Shown here: positions 12,188 to 23,307 of the stretch, piece after piece | Position numbering within the stretch: the first letter of the stretch is position 1 | Layout: each line of letters begins with the position of its first letter | Source: Astropecten irregularis | Lineage: Eukaryota; Echinodermata; Asteroidea; Paxillosida; Astropectinidae | Reading direction: 5' to 3' | Assembly (NCBI GenBank): GCA_963971285.1 | Contig: OZ020264.1 | Coordinates: 11,980,431-12,044,430 of the forward strand | Length of the DNA: 64,000 nucleotides | Notes under the pieces: generated by a model | Seen by the model: only the letters and a program-made list of their open reading frames with translations | Databases searched by the model: none | What the model was told of the DNA's origin: nothing | Position numbers and translations under genes: made by a program

Positions 12188-12678
12188 GCAGGGTGCACCA
12201 CACTAAATAAACTCCCATTGACCTTAGTGTAAAATCCCTCGACTTCACAGTTCAAAAAACCCCATCCAGAAGTTTCTCAGTTGTTGGTGCAATAGTGTAA
12301 ATGATAGTGCGAACTCTCATCTACCCAATTCATTTCAATTTTTGGTTGGGTAACCGATTGGATTTTTTGCTAATTGCCCCAAGAAAAAAACACCCCCGAA
12401 ATGTCCGTCTTCCGTAACCGACTTGCTACGAGTTTTCATGAAGCAACCCTCCACGTTCAAGACAATGTAGGACCGGATTGTAAACCAAAATATCTCAAGT
12501 CTCCACAACAGGCTGAAGCACTGAACCCCCAGGTTGTCATAACCAGTCAAAATTACACAATATATAAATTGCACGACCCCCCAAATTGCATATTTAAAAA
12601 ACATTTGAGGGGTACACACATTATGATAATCAGCTCGGCGCATTGATTTTTGAGCTATTTAGTGTGGTGCATCCTGCA
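12188..12678. repeat. MITE-like element with GTGCACCACACTAAATA ends
   Basis: The left end GCAGGGTGCACCACACTAAA is repeated inverted at the right (TTTAGTGTGGTGCATCCTGC). The 490-bp interior has no coding signal. It lies upstream of GLUT exon 1 and might touch its promoter. Confidence 0.6.
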
Positions 12679-12768
12679 CATGGAAAGTTTATTAACCCCC
12701 AAAATGAACATTTTTATGTAAATGCTGCCCTCTCTAGGTTGGATTTAACCAGGTTTGAGGCTTTTATT

Positions 12769-13295
12769 AAAGGTAGTATACATACTTCTTTTTGCCCATG
12801 ATCATAATCTGTATTTCTTTGATGATCAAAGAAATACAGATTATGATCATGGGCAAAAATACCAAGACAGATACAGTAACAGTCATCTGTGAAAATTTCA
12901 CTTTTTGAGAAAGCAGTGAAAAACAGCCACAGTATTTCTTAAAGGTAGTATATCATACTTTGGTAAGAAACCAAAACAGAAATGTTGACAGACTTACGTA
13001 TAACTTACAGGGTATGATGATGTTGGTGGTAGAAACATACCGTTTAAAAATGTTCCGCCTGAAATGCTGTATTTATCCAGAAATTAGTAAAACAACGACC
13101 GAAAATCTGTTCGATCTTTTAAAAGATCAAAAATAAGAGAAAAGACTTAAGAAATATTGTGGCTGTTTAATTTTTCACTGTTAAAGTGGGCCCCGTGTCG
13201 GACTGAAATTTTCACAGAAGACTGTTACTGTATCTTTCTTAATATTTGTGCTCATGAATCTGCATTTATTTGACAACCACCAAAGTATGAAGTTA
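12769..13295. repeat. Composite of TTAAAGGTA-family MITE copies
   Basis: Two family copies meet here, including an inner hairpin around 12797-12858 (TTTGCCCATGATCATAATCT and inverse). Confidence 0.55.
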
Positions 13296-13740
13296 TTTAT
13301 TACAACTACCTGGGATCCACAAAAACGAACAGCTAGGCGAAGTAGACTTGTTCCCAGTCCCCTAGACTAACTCACATGTGTCGCTAGAGGGAGTATGTCA
13401 GGATTAATATTACATTAATAACCAAAATAAAAAAACACACTTTTAAGACACACATGAATCTGACAGTAACTAATATCTTTTCTTTCTTTTGCTTTAGTCA
13501 TTTTTTTTAATGAAAGATAGCTGAAGTTCACAAAATGAACTAGAAACTAAAACATACAAAAAAAACCTTTTTGCATATATAATATTTCAATCAAAAGGCC
13601 ACTTGATGTAAAACAATGACACATTGTCTTTTTTTTTTTTTCTTTTCACAGAAAAATCATAATCAACCCAGTGAATACTTTTTACTATGTCATTTATGTA
13701 AAACTAAACAACTTTTGGTATGCAGCACATTTGTTTCATA

Positions 13741-13980
13741 GCGCGTTTACGAAACAGAGGCTCAGCTCTGTCTGAGACTCCGGCTCCATTTCATAAATCC
13801 ATTCTACAATAACAGGTATCAAAATAGAGGCTTTTGGCTGCGGTTCGGAAGTAGATTCTCTAGATTGAAAAGGAAAACAGAGCTTCAGCTTCAATGAAAA
13901 ACCACAACCTATATTTTCAGCATGGATGTCAGAGCTGGAGCCTAAGCCTGAGCCTAAGCCTCCGTTTTGTAAACGCCCTA
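13741..13980. repeat. Palindromic MITE, 'CTCCGGCTC' family, complete copy
   Basis: The ends GCGCGTTTACGAAACAGAGG and CCTCCGTTTTGTAAACGCCC are inverted and flanked by TA. Other copies: 15019-15256, 20503-20735, 25380-25445, 31500-31664 with 38207-38280, and 48480-48748. Confidence 0.7.
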
Positions 13981-14076
13981 ACATTGGCAAATTAGTCGGT
14001 GAGTTTCTGGTAACTCTTTTTATCCATATGTTTTCTTATAGAGTGCAGTTGATACTAGAAACTAGACTGGTTTTGA

Positions 14077-17000
14077 TTAGCTTTCTTTCTTTCTTTGCTT
14101 TCTACTTTTCTTCTTCTTGAGTGATCGATCCGAGGAATGGGTTCCTTTTGATGTGTCACTGTGTCCTGCTCCATGAACAACTGGTCCTGAGAAGTTTGAT
14201 TGGCTGGTTTTGGGTCGTGTGACCCGTGTGGAGTTTTCTGATTGGTCCACAGTGCAGTGGGGTGACCTTCGTGGTGGTGGTCCGCCATTGGTTGGGCAAG
14301 AGGACGGCATGCGAGGAACTGGTCCAGAAAACTGTGATTGGCTGGATTTGGGCCGTGTGACCCTTGTGCAGTCTTCTGATTGGTCCAAAGTACAGTGGGG
14401 TGACCTTGGTGGTGGTGGCCTGCCATTAGTTGGGTAAGAGGACGACATGCGAGGGTCAAAGGTCAAGTGGTGTGAAGCCGGTCTACCATCGGTCGAAGCT
14501 GACATCCAGTGACAGGCTCTGGTATGGCTTTCCCTTGGACATGAAGCCAGATCACCTGACCTCCCACGGTCCTTCTGATTGGTCCACCATGACTTGCCAG
14601 GCCTTGCATGGGCTCTCTTATTGGCTGATGAAGAAGCTTTGCCTGACTTTGAGAACTTTTGATTGGTTTGGGCGGCACAGCTTGATGTTGCTGGTGCGAC
14701 ATGATTGGTCGAGGCAGCCGTGCCTGTATCTGATTGGCTGCTTGATGTCGAACTCATCGAGGACTGGCATTTCTCATCTGGTTTCGGATCTAGAAATGAA
14801 ACAAGAGTGTTATAAAAGATTGAGTAACTGACTGAATTTGACGTTATTGAAAAACGAACAGATACAAATTGACTGGAGCGGAATAATTGACTATTAGGGA
14901 CACCACCAAAGTAGGGCTGGGTGGCTCAGTTGATAAAGCTTCTGTCTGGTATTCGGGAGGTTGCTGGTTCAAATTTCACTCCAAGATGGCCACTGTCCAC
15001 CACCAGTATAAAGTATTCTTAGGCCCTTTTTCAAACCTCAGCTCCGGCTCAGGCTCCGGCGCTGTCATCCATATGCTGAAAATATAGGTTGTGGCTTTTC
15101 ATTGAAGCTGAATCCCTGTTTTTCTTGTTCAAAATAGAGTATCTACTTCCAAGCCGCAGCCAAAAGAATGGATTCACAAAATGGAGCTGGAGCTGGAGCT
15201 GGAGCTGGAGCTGGAGCTGGAGCTGGAGCCGGAGCCGGAGCCGGAGCCAAAGCCAAGGATTGGAAATGGACCTTATTTTACCTAATGTAGTCTCATCTGC
15301 TTTGTCCACGGCGATCCATTCCCCGGTTAATGCTGAGGAGAAGGGGTTTATGGCTTTCATGCCCGTGACCAGAGTCGTGGGCACGTGGGTCGCCTGGGCC
15401 TTCCTGCAGTACTCTGCCGGAAGCTCGCCGTTTTCCAGGAGCACGACGCCCGAGTCTTGCCAGTCCTCGTCGCTGTCGGTGTCTTCAAGTGGCATGTCTT
15501 TCAGACCGGCTGCAGCACAAGAGAGGGAACGAGACTATCACTTTGTTGAAATGTAAAGATCAGGGTGCTCTTGGATATCCATGCATGATATCTTAAAGGT
15601 AGTATCATACTTTAGTAGGAAACCAAAACAGGAATGTTTACAGATTTACTTTATGGATACTTACCGGCCAGTTCTGTGTCGTTCGCGTCCACATGACAAT
15701 CGTGTCTCTCAGCAGCGTCCGGCGGCCAGCCCATCACCGCATCCCAGGTCTCCGGTCGACCGATCCGCAGCAGGCTCTCGGGGACTTGCCAGCAGTCTTG
15801 GACGAGACTGTCCAGTCGGTAGATGCAGGGAGGCAGGACGTTGGCCACTCGCAGCACGAAACGGCGCCCTCTAGCATCGGTGAGGTGGTAGTACTTGGCG
15901 TGGGGCATGTTGGACCTGATGCGCACCTTGTACTGAGGTAACCCAAGTGTTTAAAAGCAGAAAGATTCTTTTATAGTCTGTCCAGCAATTCTAATAAAAA
16001 TATATAATGTCCACTATTCAAATTAAAAATTCCTTAATCTCTTAAGTCAGGCCAGGCCTGGGCCTTTGGGTCTGAAATCCTCCTCTTGTCAGCCCTGAAC
16101 TTCATTACAATAAAGTTGCTTAAAATCAATCAGGTTTATGCCAACTATGATCCAAGACACAGCAGGAGCTTGGAGTTGATAGCTCAAGGCTAGGGATTAC
16201 AGAAGCCCAAGACCCCAGGCAAAGCCCAGGCCTGGCCAGGCTTTTCAACAATGAGCCAGGACACAGCAGGGGCTTGAAGTTGATAGTTCAAGGCAAGGGA
16301 CTATAGAAGCCTAAGAACCCAGGCAAAGCCTGGCCAGGCTTTTCATCAGCGGCTAGGCCCAACCAGTATGAAGTTTCTCTCCCTTAGATTATTAAATAAT
16401 TTTGAACAATCAATGTGACTTTTCTCATACCTCCCTAGATCCATCCTGTTCGAGTTCCAGGTCATCAACTGCCAGCGTGATTTTCCTGGAGATGGCGCTT
16501 TTGATGTCTATGTCCCGGAGCTCCTGCCAGAAGTGCTGCGATGACTCGCAGGTCTTGTACAGGTCCAGAAGCCCTGTCCAACTGTAGCCGTTCTTCAGGA
16601 GGTGCTTAATGGTCAGCTTGCGTTGGATCCCGAAGACACTACTCGGCATGTTCTCTACCAACAAAAACGAAATTTATTTTGTAAGCCACTTCTTGATGCA
16701 ATCTCAACAGAGGCAATTAAAGGTACAGTACAGGATTGGTAACATACCCTAACAGAAATGTTCACAGATTTACATATAACTTTCAGGGTATGAAGATGGT
16801 GCTGGTAGAAACATACCGTTAAAATATTTCCGCCTGAAATGGTGTTTTCATCCAGGAATTAGTACAACAGTTTTCATCTCGGGGAGAGATAAAAACCATT
16901 CTTTATGTTTTATAAGAAAAATTGAGTCAGGTTTGCGCTATTTTCTCGTTTTTAATTGGTATCAAACATTGGAAATAGGGTGCAATTAGCACTTGCTCGG

Positions 17001-20000
17001 GCGCCGTTTTCAATAAATACTTCGCTGGGCGTAGCAGGAAGATTTCTAGGCTTATAAAAACCCCACAAAACTCACAACAACATTTAGAGAGTAGATAATA
17101 ATTTGCAATACCTTGGAGTTCCCATTTATCCTTCCGGTAGCAAACCCGCGACTGATAGAATTCTATCCTGAAATGAGAACCAAAAAGACAAGGTATGCTT
17201 CTGAGAAATAACTCAGAATTTGTCCCATTTAAGGTACTATAACACTTTGGTAGTATACCAAAATAGAAATCTTATAACTAATACCGAGTATAAAGATGGA
17301 AATGGTAAAAACATACTGTTACAATTTTTCTACCTGAAATGCTGTATTTATCCAGATAAGAGTATAAAAACCAATTGACCAAAAACAATTTTGATCTCAG
17401 GGAGATCATTAGGGAGGCAGGTTAGTGTCTGAAAGTAAACAATTTTGAGAGACATCGGGAATTAGGGAGACATTTTGATGTCTCCCTAAGGTACCAGCTG
17501 CCTAAAGACATTGTATTATTTTAATAGAAGACAGAGAATGCTCTCAATATGAACATATGTCAGTTTCAAGTTCATTGGTTTGGAGGATGTTTAGAAAGAC
17601 GTAAGTAAAGTTTAGTGCATGGCCCTATGGGAATATCTGCCTTAGGTCCCATCCTCAGTTATAATTATTATAATTATCTTCCGAAATTAACTTTATCGGA
17701 CAATATCGTTGCAGATGACGTACCATTCTTCTGTGTTGTATATTGGCGTGCGGTACAGCAACCAGTAAAGAGGACACTGTGTGTACAGTTTGATGACTAG
17801 CGAACCTTGGCTGCGAGACTGCATCAAATCTAGAAGCAACGAAAACAGCTGAAAGGTGAACGAAAAAATAGACAAGGCGGGATTCGAAACCATGAACTCT
17901 AGAATACCGTACCGACACTCTTACCAACTGAGCTATCCAGCCCTATGTTGGTGGTGTCCCTGATCATCAATTATCTGTGTTTGTTTGGCAGTCATGTCGG
18001 GCCCAGCCACTGACAAGCCTGGCCAGGCCTGGGCCTTAAGGCCTGTAATCCTCCTCTTGTCAGCCCTGAACTTCACTACAATAGAGCTGCTTCAAATCAA
18101 TCAAGCCTGGATACTGTCCATGATAAATGTGGACTCAACCTGTCAATCAGGTTTATGCCAACTAGGATCCAGGACACAGCAGGGGCTTGGAGTGCAAGGC
18201 TGGGGATTATAGAAGCCCAAGACCCCAGGCAAAGCCCAGGGCCAGGCCTGGCTTTTCAGTGTCTGTGCCCAACTGGTAATATTAAATGTTCTCTCCCATA
18301 ACTGTACTCTCTTAAAAGGACCAAAATCTGTTGACCACATTGATGAGAACATCATTGCATTCACTCCATACCTGCCTCATCGAACTCTGCGGGGAACCAG
18401 TCATTCAGCAAGGAGCTAAGGCCGAAGGATCGGGAACCAACTAACCACGTGTGTTTGGCATCTTTATACTGTGGACAGCCAAGGAGAAAAGAATGATACT
18501 GAAAAATGAGGTGACAAGTCTCAAAATCACCCTTTTTAAAGGTACTACCATACTTTGGTAGCATACCGAAACAGAAATCTTCACAGATTTACCTATAACT
18601 TACAGGGTATAAAGATGGTGCTGGTAGAAACATACCGTTAACAGTAATTTTTGCCCTGCCATAAAAAAGTGAAAACTTTTGGGGTGCTGTGGTCTAGTGG
18701 TCTGGCGTGTTGAACTCAAAGTCTTGTGGTCAATCTACAGATTGTGGGTCTAAATTCAGCCATGGGTTAATGGTTCTTGCCTCCTTGGGCAAGACGCTTT
18801 GTCACATATTGCTCCTCTTCACCCAGGTGTATATGGGTACCTACGAGGGTAGAGATGGCTTTGTGGTTTGATTAGCCCTGCGCGCTGAATACGGCAGCCG
18901 GGGCTGTATACTCCCCAGGGAGTTGAGACGGTTTCAGAAATGTAAATGATGGCCCGATGACCAGGGATAATAATTGATTTGTGCCATGAGTGTCATGCTT
19001 GGCGGATACCGGCGCTTTATAAGTGTCCATTATTATTATTATTATTATTATCATTAAAACGCCCCACCTGTTTTAAGATAGGCATCGGGTCGGCAAAGTG
19101 AATACTGTGGGCAGCCACGGTATCCATGGCAACGATGTTGTAGCGTTCCAGCATCCGGAAGAAAAAGAGGAACTGGAATGTCTCCCCACCGTGAGCAATC
19201 AAGACTGAGGAAAAAGACAAAGGTTTAATCGTCATGGAAAGAAGTGGTAGAGCTGCGGAACCAAAAATAAGATGTGCATGCAATTTTTTCCTCAATATTG
19301 AGACAGCAATTTAACGAGGAAACTGGTCAGGCCTAGCCATTGAAAAGCAATGCTATGCCCAGCCTTCATAAGCCTAGGCCCTTTTCCAAACCTTGGCTCC
19401 AGCTCAGGCTCCGGCTCCAGCTTTATTTTGTGACTCCATTCTAAAAGTTTATCTCCCTTTATAGTTGTTTAGAAGTTAAATTATGAAAACTGCATAACAT
19501 TTTTGGTTTGGTAACCCAGGATTTTCTTCCAAATTCAAGCGAGACATCTGTTCTTTAGAAGCAGACTCGTCATTTTTTTTAAATGAGGTCCATGCCTTAC
19601 CTGGATACAGTTCAAGTCCTGTCGTTGACGCAGCCTTTTCAACGGTGCCATCAATCCAATGAAGAAAGTCATCAACAACACAGACGGCGTGCGGAACAAC
19701 TGAATCTGGACTTTTTGGCTCGTGTCCATTTTTGCCTGATTTGGAAAGAAAAAATTTAACGAATGAGCTATCAGTCGGCAAATGACTACAATCGGGCAAA
19801 GCAGCCACATTATTCAGGGATGGAAACTAAATTTGATACCGGTCGGGCCTGGCCACTGAATTCTTTCACTGTACGTAAACATCAGAACCTGAATTTTCCA
19901 GACTAAAGACACTGTTGCTATATCACATGCTTTTGCTTGGTTACATATCGGACGTCTTGCACCAATGCACTGTTCATAATGGATAAGAATGGCACAAAGG

Positions 20001-20443
20001 AACCAGTCCATTCCAGAGATTGGTATCGCTATGCAAAAGCTTGCCCCGAATCATGTGATACAGCAACATAGTTTTTAGACAGGGAAATTCAAACTGGGGT
20101 GTTTATGTGTATTGAAAGAAGTCTGTGTACCAGATACTATTCAGATTTAACTCGCAAATGGCTTATTTCTCCAAACACTCAAACTATGCCGTGATAACGT
20201 ACATGGTCCTTTCCTCCGATTCCGTTGGCAGTTGTCGTCGTGTTCGATTCTCCTATAGAATACTGGCGCGTCTTCCACATATGGCCAACACCGCACCGCG
20301 ACGTCCAGCATCTTGTGCCACATGAAATTGTTGCCGGTGGTCTTGCAAGTAAAGAAGAGAAAGAGAGGCATCTTTTGGGGATGAAGGGCGCCCTCGCTGT
20401 TCTGTACACAAATACCACCCTCCTCTGCCTGCGCCATCATCAT
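14077..20443 (-). CDS. Exonuclease-like (DEDD/RNase H-fold) domain protein, probably catalytically inactive
   Basis: Ten exons join with consistent phases: 20443-20203, 19735-19601, 19204-19068, 18468-18372, 17829-17724, 17167-17112, 16654-16431, 15932-15665, 15509-15282, 14789-14077, giving 734 residues. Residues about 26-205 read like a DEDDh exonuclease fold: LFLFFTCKTTG matches the usual FFDLETTG block, VLIAHGGETFQFLFFFRMLER matches the AHN..FD helix block, then SFGLSSLLNDWFP. The catalytic Asp and Glu of block I are Thr32 and Lys34, and the Asp of block II is Gln136. Inactive domains of this type are known in PML-I and Exuperantia, so a binding role is plausible. Residues 206-500 contain no domain I recognise. 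The last exon is rich in Ser, Thr and Pro, has a 46-residue duplication, and ends in a Lys/Arg-rich nuclear-signal-like tail. Met1 lies five bases after an AG acceptor at 20448, so a 5' UTR exon is expected upstream. The structure is well supported; the function is inferred. Confidence 0.72.
14905..15002 (+). repeat. tRNA-derived SINE
   Basis: AGGGCTGGGTGGCTCAGTTG (A box) and GGTTGCTGGTTCAAATTTC (worn B box). Same family as 40355-40475. Confidence 0.6.
15019..15256. repeat. 'CTCCGGCTC' MITE with a hexamer expansion
   Basis: A copy of the 13741 family in inverse order. Its edge is expanded into about eleven hexamers, GGAGCT then GGAGCC, at 15182-15250. It is 26 bp from the exon ending at 15282. 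The plus-strand open frame rich in Trp-Ser is a product of the hexamers. Confidence 0.7.
16042..16387. repeat. GGGAGAGAAACTT-family MITE
   Basis: Inverted CCAGGCCTGG blocks, the GACACAGCAGG core, and AAGTTTCTCTCCCTTA at the right end. It lies between two exons of the exonuclease-like gene. Confidence 0.6.
16717..16975. repeat. TTAAAGGTA-family MITE
   Basis: Starts TTAAAGGTACAGTACAGG and shares GATTGGTAACATACC and GGTATGAAGATGGTGCTGG with the copy at 1066. Confidence 0.55.
17410..17498. repeat. Small palindromic repeat with TTAGGGAG ends
   Basis: TTAGGGAGGCAGGTTAGTGT to GATGTCTCCCTAA. A second copy lies at 49398-49478. Confidence 0.5.
17724..17829 (-). CDS. Fifth exon of the exonuclease-like gene, recovered by splice phase
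   Basis: This exon starts after a TTCTAG acceptor and ends at TG|GTACGT. It takes the phase-1 end of the 18468-18372 exon and hands phase 2 to the 17167-17112 exon. Without it those two exons do not fit and reading stops at once. It encodes D-L-M-Q-S-R-S-Q-G-S-L-V-I-K-L-Y and ends in N-T-E-E-W across the junction. A tRNA-derived SINE sits immediately upstream on the same strand (17993-17845). Confidence 0.7.
17845..17993 (-). repeat. tRNA-derived SINE
   Basis: On the minus strand it has GGATAGCTCAGTTGGTAAGA and GGTTTCGAATCCCGCC, tRNA-type A and B boxes, then a TTTTTTCGTTCACC tail. Confidence 0.7.
17994..18300. repeat. GGGAGAGAAACTT-family MITE abutting the SINE
   Basis: GGCCCAGCCACTGACAAGCC at the left and GGCTTTTCAGTGTCTGTGCC at the right form the inverted ends. 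Confidence 0.6.
18535..18662. repeat. TTAAAGGTA-family MITE fragment
   Basis: TTTAAAGGTACTACCATACT through GGTAGAAACATACCG. Only the left half is present. Confidence 0.5.
18675..19055 (+). repeat. SINE with tRNA-like head and (ATT)n tail
   Basis: Head GTGGTCTAGTGGTCTGGCG, a middle block CTTGGGCAAGACGCTTTG and TTCACCCAGGTGTATATGGG, and a 3' end CGGCGCTTTATAAGTG running into (ATT)n. A truncated copy lies at 41030-41195. The structure fits a deuterostome SINE with a conserved central domain. Confidence 0.65.
19835..20140. repeat. Palindromic MITE, GAATTCTTTCACTGTACG family
   Basis: The left block AATTCTTTCACTGTACGTAA and the right block ATGTGTATTGAAAGAAGT pair loosely. The core ACATCTGTTATGTAACTTAG-type text recurs at 51025-51260 and 61566-61905. 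Confidence 0.55.
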
Positions 20444-20502
20444 TCGGCCTGCAAAGATATAATACGTACGTAAAGTAAAATGCTTTTTGTTTACTGTACT
20501 GG

Positions 20503-20735
20503 GGGTTTACAAAACGGAGGCTAGCTCAGGCTCCGGCTCCATTTCGTGAATCCATTCTTAAATAACGGGTATCAAAATAGAGGCTTTTGCTGCTGTTCGC
20601 CTAACTTCGCCGAAGTTACGTTAGATTCTCTGACTCTGGTTCTTCAGCTTCAATGAAAAACCACAATTACCTGTATTTTCAGCACAAAAAGTGAATGACA
20701 GAACTGCAGCCTGAGCCTCAGAGTCAAGTGAACTT
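20503..20735. repeat. 'CTCCGGCTC' MITE copy
   Basis: GGTTTACAAAACGGAGGC at the left; TCAATGAAAAACCACAA and CAGCCTGAGCCTCAGAG at the right, as in the 13741 copy. It lies upstream of the exonuclease-like gene's start codon. Confidence 0.55.
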
Positions 20736-20778
20736 GCAGTAGAACCCAGATGTATCCCAAAATGCTTCACAGAAGCGC

Positions 20779-21791
20779 CCTCTAGCCTAGCTGCAGTAAC
20801 TGTAGCCCTATATTACTCCTGACGTTGTTGTCGTATATAGGGCTACAGGAAGATATATATGGACATCATCTGTTGAGAATTCACCACCCCTAAAATGACT
20901 GTTATTTAGCGATCTGTGCATAATGACTCACCCTGGTGTTCCTGATGTCGTGAAGAAGCATTCAGAAGAAACAAAATTCAATTCCCATTTCGGATTTCGA
21001 CAAAACGAGCAATTTTCGGCCCAAATCTCAGTACATACAAAATGACGAGGAATCCGCGGCAAATTTCCCACAGTGCTTTGCGAAATAATATAAGGAAATA
21101 CATAAGAATTTAACTCTACCCTAGTACCCTGTCCAGTCTACATTCCATTTACGTGCAATGGAGCGAACGGCACCAGTCTACTCCCTGATCTACACGTGCA
21201 GAATTCTCAAGAATTCTCAAGAATTCTCAAGAAATTCTCGCGAATTCTCGAGAATTCTCGCAATAATTCTCGAGAATTGCGAGAATTCGCGAGAATTGCG
21301 AGAATTCGCGAGAATTTCTTGAGAATTCTTGAGAATTCTTGAGAATTCTTGAGAATTCTTGAGAATTCTGCACGTGTAGATCAGGGAGTAGACTGGTGCC
21401 GTTCGCTCCATTGCACGTAAATGGAAAGTAGACTGGACAGGGTACTAGGGTAGAGTTAAATTCTTATGTATTTCCTTATATTATTTCGCAAAGCACTGTG
21501 GGAAATTTGCCGCGGATTCCTCGTCATTTTGTATGTACTGAGATTTGGGCCGAAAATTGCTCGTTTTGTCGAAATCCGAAATGGGAATTGAATTTTGTTT
21601 CTTCTGAATGCTTCTTCACGACATCAGGAACACCAGGGTGAGTCATTATGCCACAGCTCGCTGAATAACAGTCATTTTAGGGGTGGTGAATTCTCAACAG
21701 ATGATGTCCATATATATCTTCCTGTAGCCCTATATACGACAACAACGTCAGGAGTAATATAGGGCTACAGTTACTGCAGCTACCTCTAGCC
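20779..21791. mobile_element. Foldback-type element, 995 bp, with 9-bp target duplication
   Basis: The body 20788-21782 is a near-perfect palindrome with arms of roughly 430-480 bp. It is flanked on both sides by CCTCTAGCC (20779-20787 and 21783-21791). Each arm tip is itself a hairpin: CTGTAGCCCTATAT pairs with ATATAGGGCTACAG about 20 bp away. The centre (about 21200-21372) is an array of the 10-mer GAATTCTCAA changing to GAGAATTCGC. A 9-bp duplication and long arms fit Foldback or Mutator-type elements. No transposase is encoded; the open frame at 21217-21411 comes from the central repeats. Confidence 0.85.
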
Positions 21792-22424
21792 ATGCTAGCT
21801 CTTGTCTTGGGTTGGTGAAAATGATAATTATTTTGCAAAATATGCTTCGATTCCAGGAGTTTTTCAAAGTGCAGGTCACATTTATAATGTTAATATGGTA
21901 TTCTTATATAATATTATTATTTGATTACCCGTGTAAGGAATTCGGCACTCTTCCCTAAAAAACAAAAGCTCCTACCGTTTTAATTAAATACTTTTACTCG
22001 AGCGGTGAAGAAGTAAACAATCAACAGGTACCAGAAGCGCGTGGCTCACACACTGCTTGGTCTTCTCTCAAGACGGCAAATAATCAATCAAGCAAATATT
22101 TCATATTATGTACTATGCCGTGTACAAATCATGATAAAAATAGTGCAAAGAAAATAGTTTTCTGTGCATAAATCGAGAGTGTTTTTCACTGTTCTTGGTA
22201 CGTACATGTACTTGTCATTGATAAAGAGCTTGGCGTCATAATTTAAGATCAGTGTGCGATTTATAAGCAGTTATTGAAGTTTCACTTTTTATAGTGACTT
22301 GTTTACAAGTCTATGTAATAACAAGCCTTGCATGCATTCAACGTTACTATAGACGCATGAGGGCGCTCTGCAAGCTAACCCATATAAGAAGAAGTGGTGG
22401 GTGCACGTGTGTGTAGTGTAGTTT

Positions 22425-22546
22425 TCTTGAGTTTTCGGTAGTTTTCCGGTAGTTTTCGGTGTTTTCCGGTAGTTTTCCGGTAGTTTTCCGGTAGTTTTCC
22501 GGTGTTTTCCGGTAGTTTTCCGGTGTTTTTCGGTGTTTTCCGAATT
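22425..22546 (+). repeat. Short tandem repeat of TTTTCCGGTAG
   Basis: About ten units of 10-11 bp, alternating TTTTCCGGTAG and TTTTCCGGTG. Confidence 0.75.
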
Positions 22547-23307
22547 CCGGTATAGGCCTAGTCAATTATATTTATAGTGTGACCCGGAATTAAGTATGAT
22601 TTCGCAATAGGCCTAGGCTAATTAGGCCCTACTGTAAAAAATACAATATTTACTTCAGTAGGCCTATCCGGAAATTCAGCTACTTAATACTAGTAGTAGG
22701 GCCTAGGCCTACTACTGCCTAGAACTTAGAAGAAGTGAAGCAGGGTTGCATATTACCACTACCAGTAAGTCTGAGTATTACTGAGGCTCTGTCCATTTTT
22801 ATTTCTAAAGATTTTGGTAAAAGTGCCCAAGTCAAGTGGTTCCCAAAACGGTAATTATCCACCTGGGTTTTAGGGGCGGAAATTATGACCGCGTGACACC
22901 CTGGCCTGGGATGTGTTTCACTCACTTTCAGTTTCAGCAACATCATTCATTCATTGAGCAAATGTTCCCGAGTCCAATCGATGGAATCAAACCCTAAAAA
23001 ATCCTCCAATATTTCAGTGAAAAAGTACTACTACTAGGCTAGTCTACAATGGTTAAGAAACTACTTGATTGTCCATTTATAGTTTTTTACTTTTTAGGAA
23101 CCATTTGTCCACAATTTTAATGTATAACAAATTTAAAAAGGGAGTTCAGCGCCCAGTTTAATACTGGGTTGCATAATATCTTAAAAGTTAGTTAGGCCTA
23201 TTTGAGTTGGTTTTTCTGAGAATCCTCAGTGTCAAATGAAATCAAATTTAACTGCCAATCATGCAGATCCAGCACACGTATTCCTCTACCTGCAAGATTC
23301 AGCCATC

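Noticed and set aside
15089..15556. Plus-strand open frame of 155 codons rich in Trp-Ser
   Set aside because: It reads the GGAGCT hexamers and the opposite strand of a real exon (15282-15509).
21217..21411. Open frame with repeated Asn-Ser-Arg-Glu-Phe
   Set aside because: It translates the 10-mer array in the foldback centre.
22719..22946. Minus-strand frame of 75 codons as an upstream exon of the exonuclease-like gene
   Set aside because: No donor in a suitable place and no resemblance to the rest of the protein.
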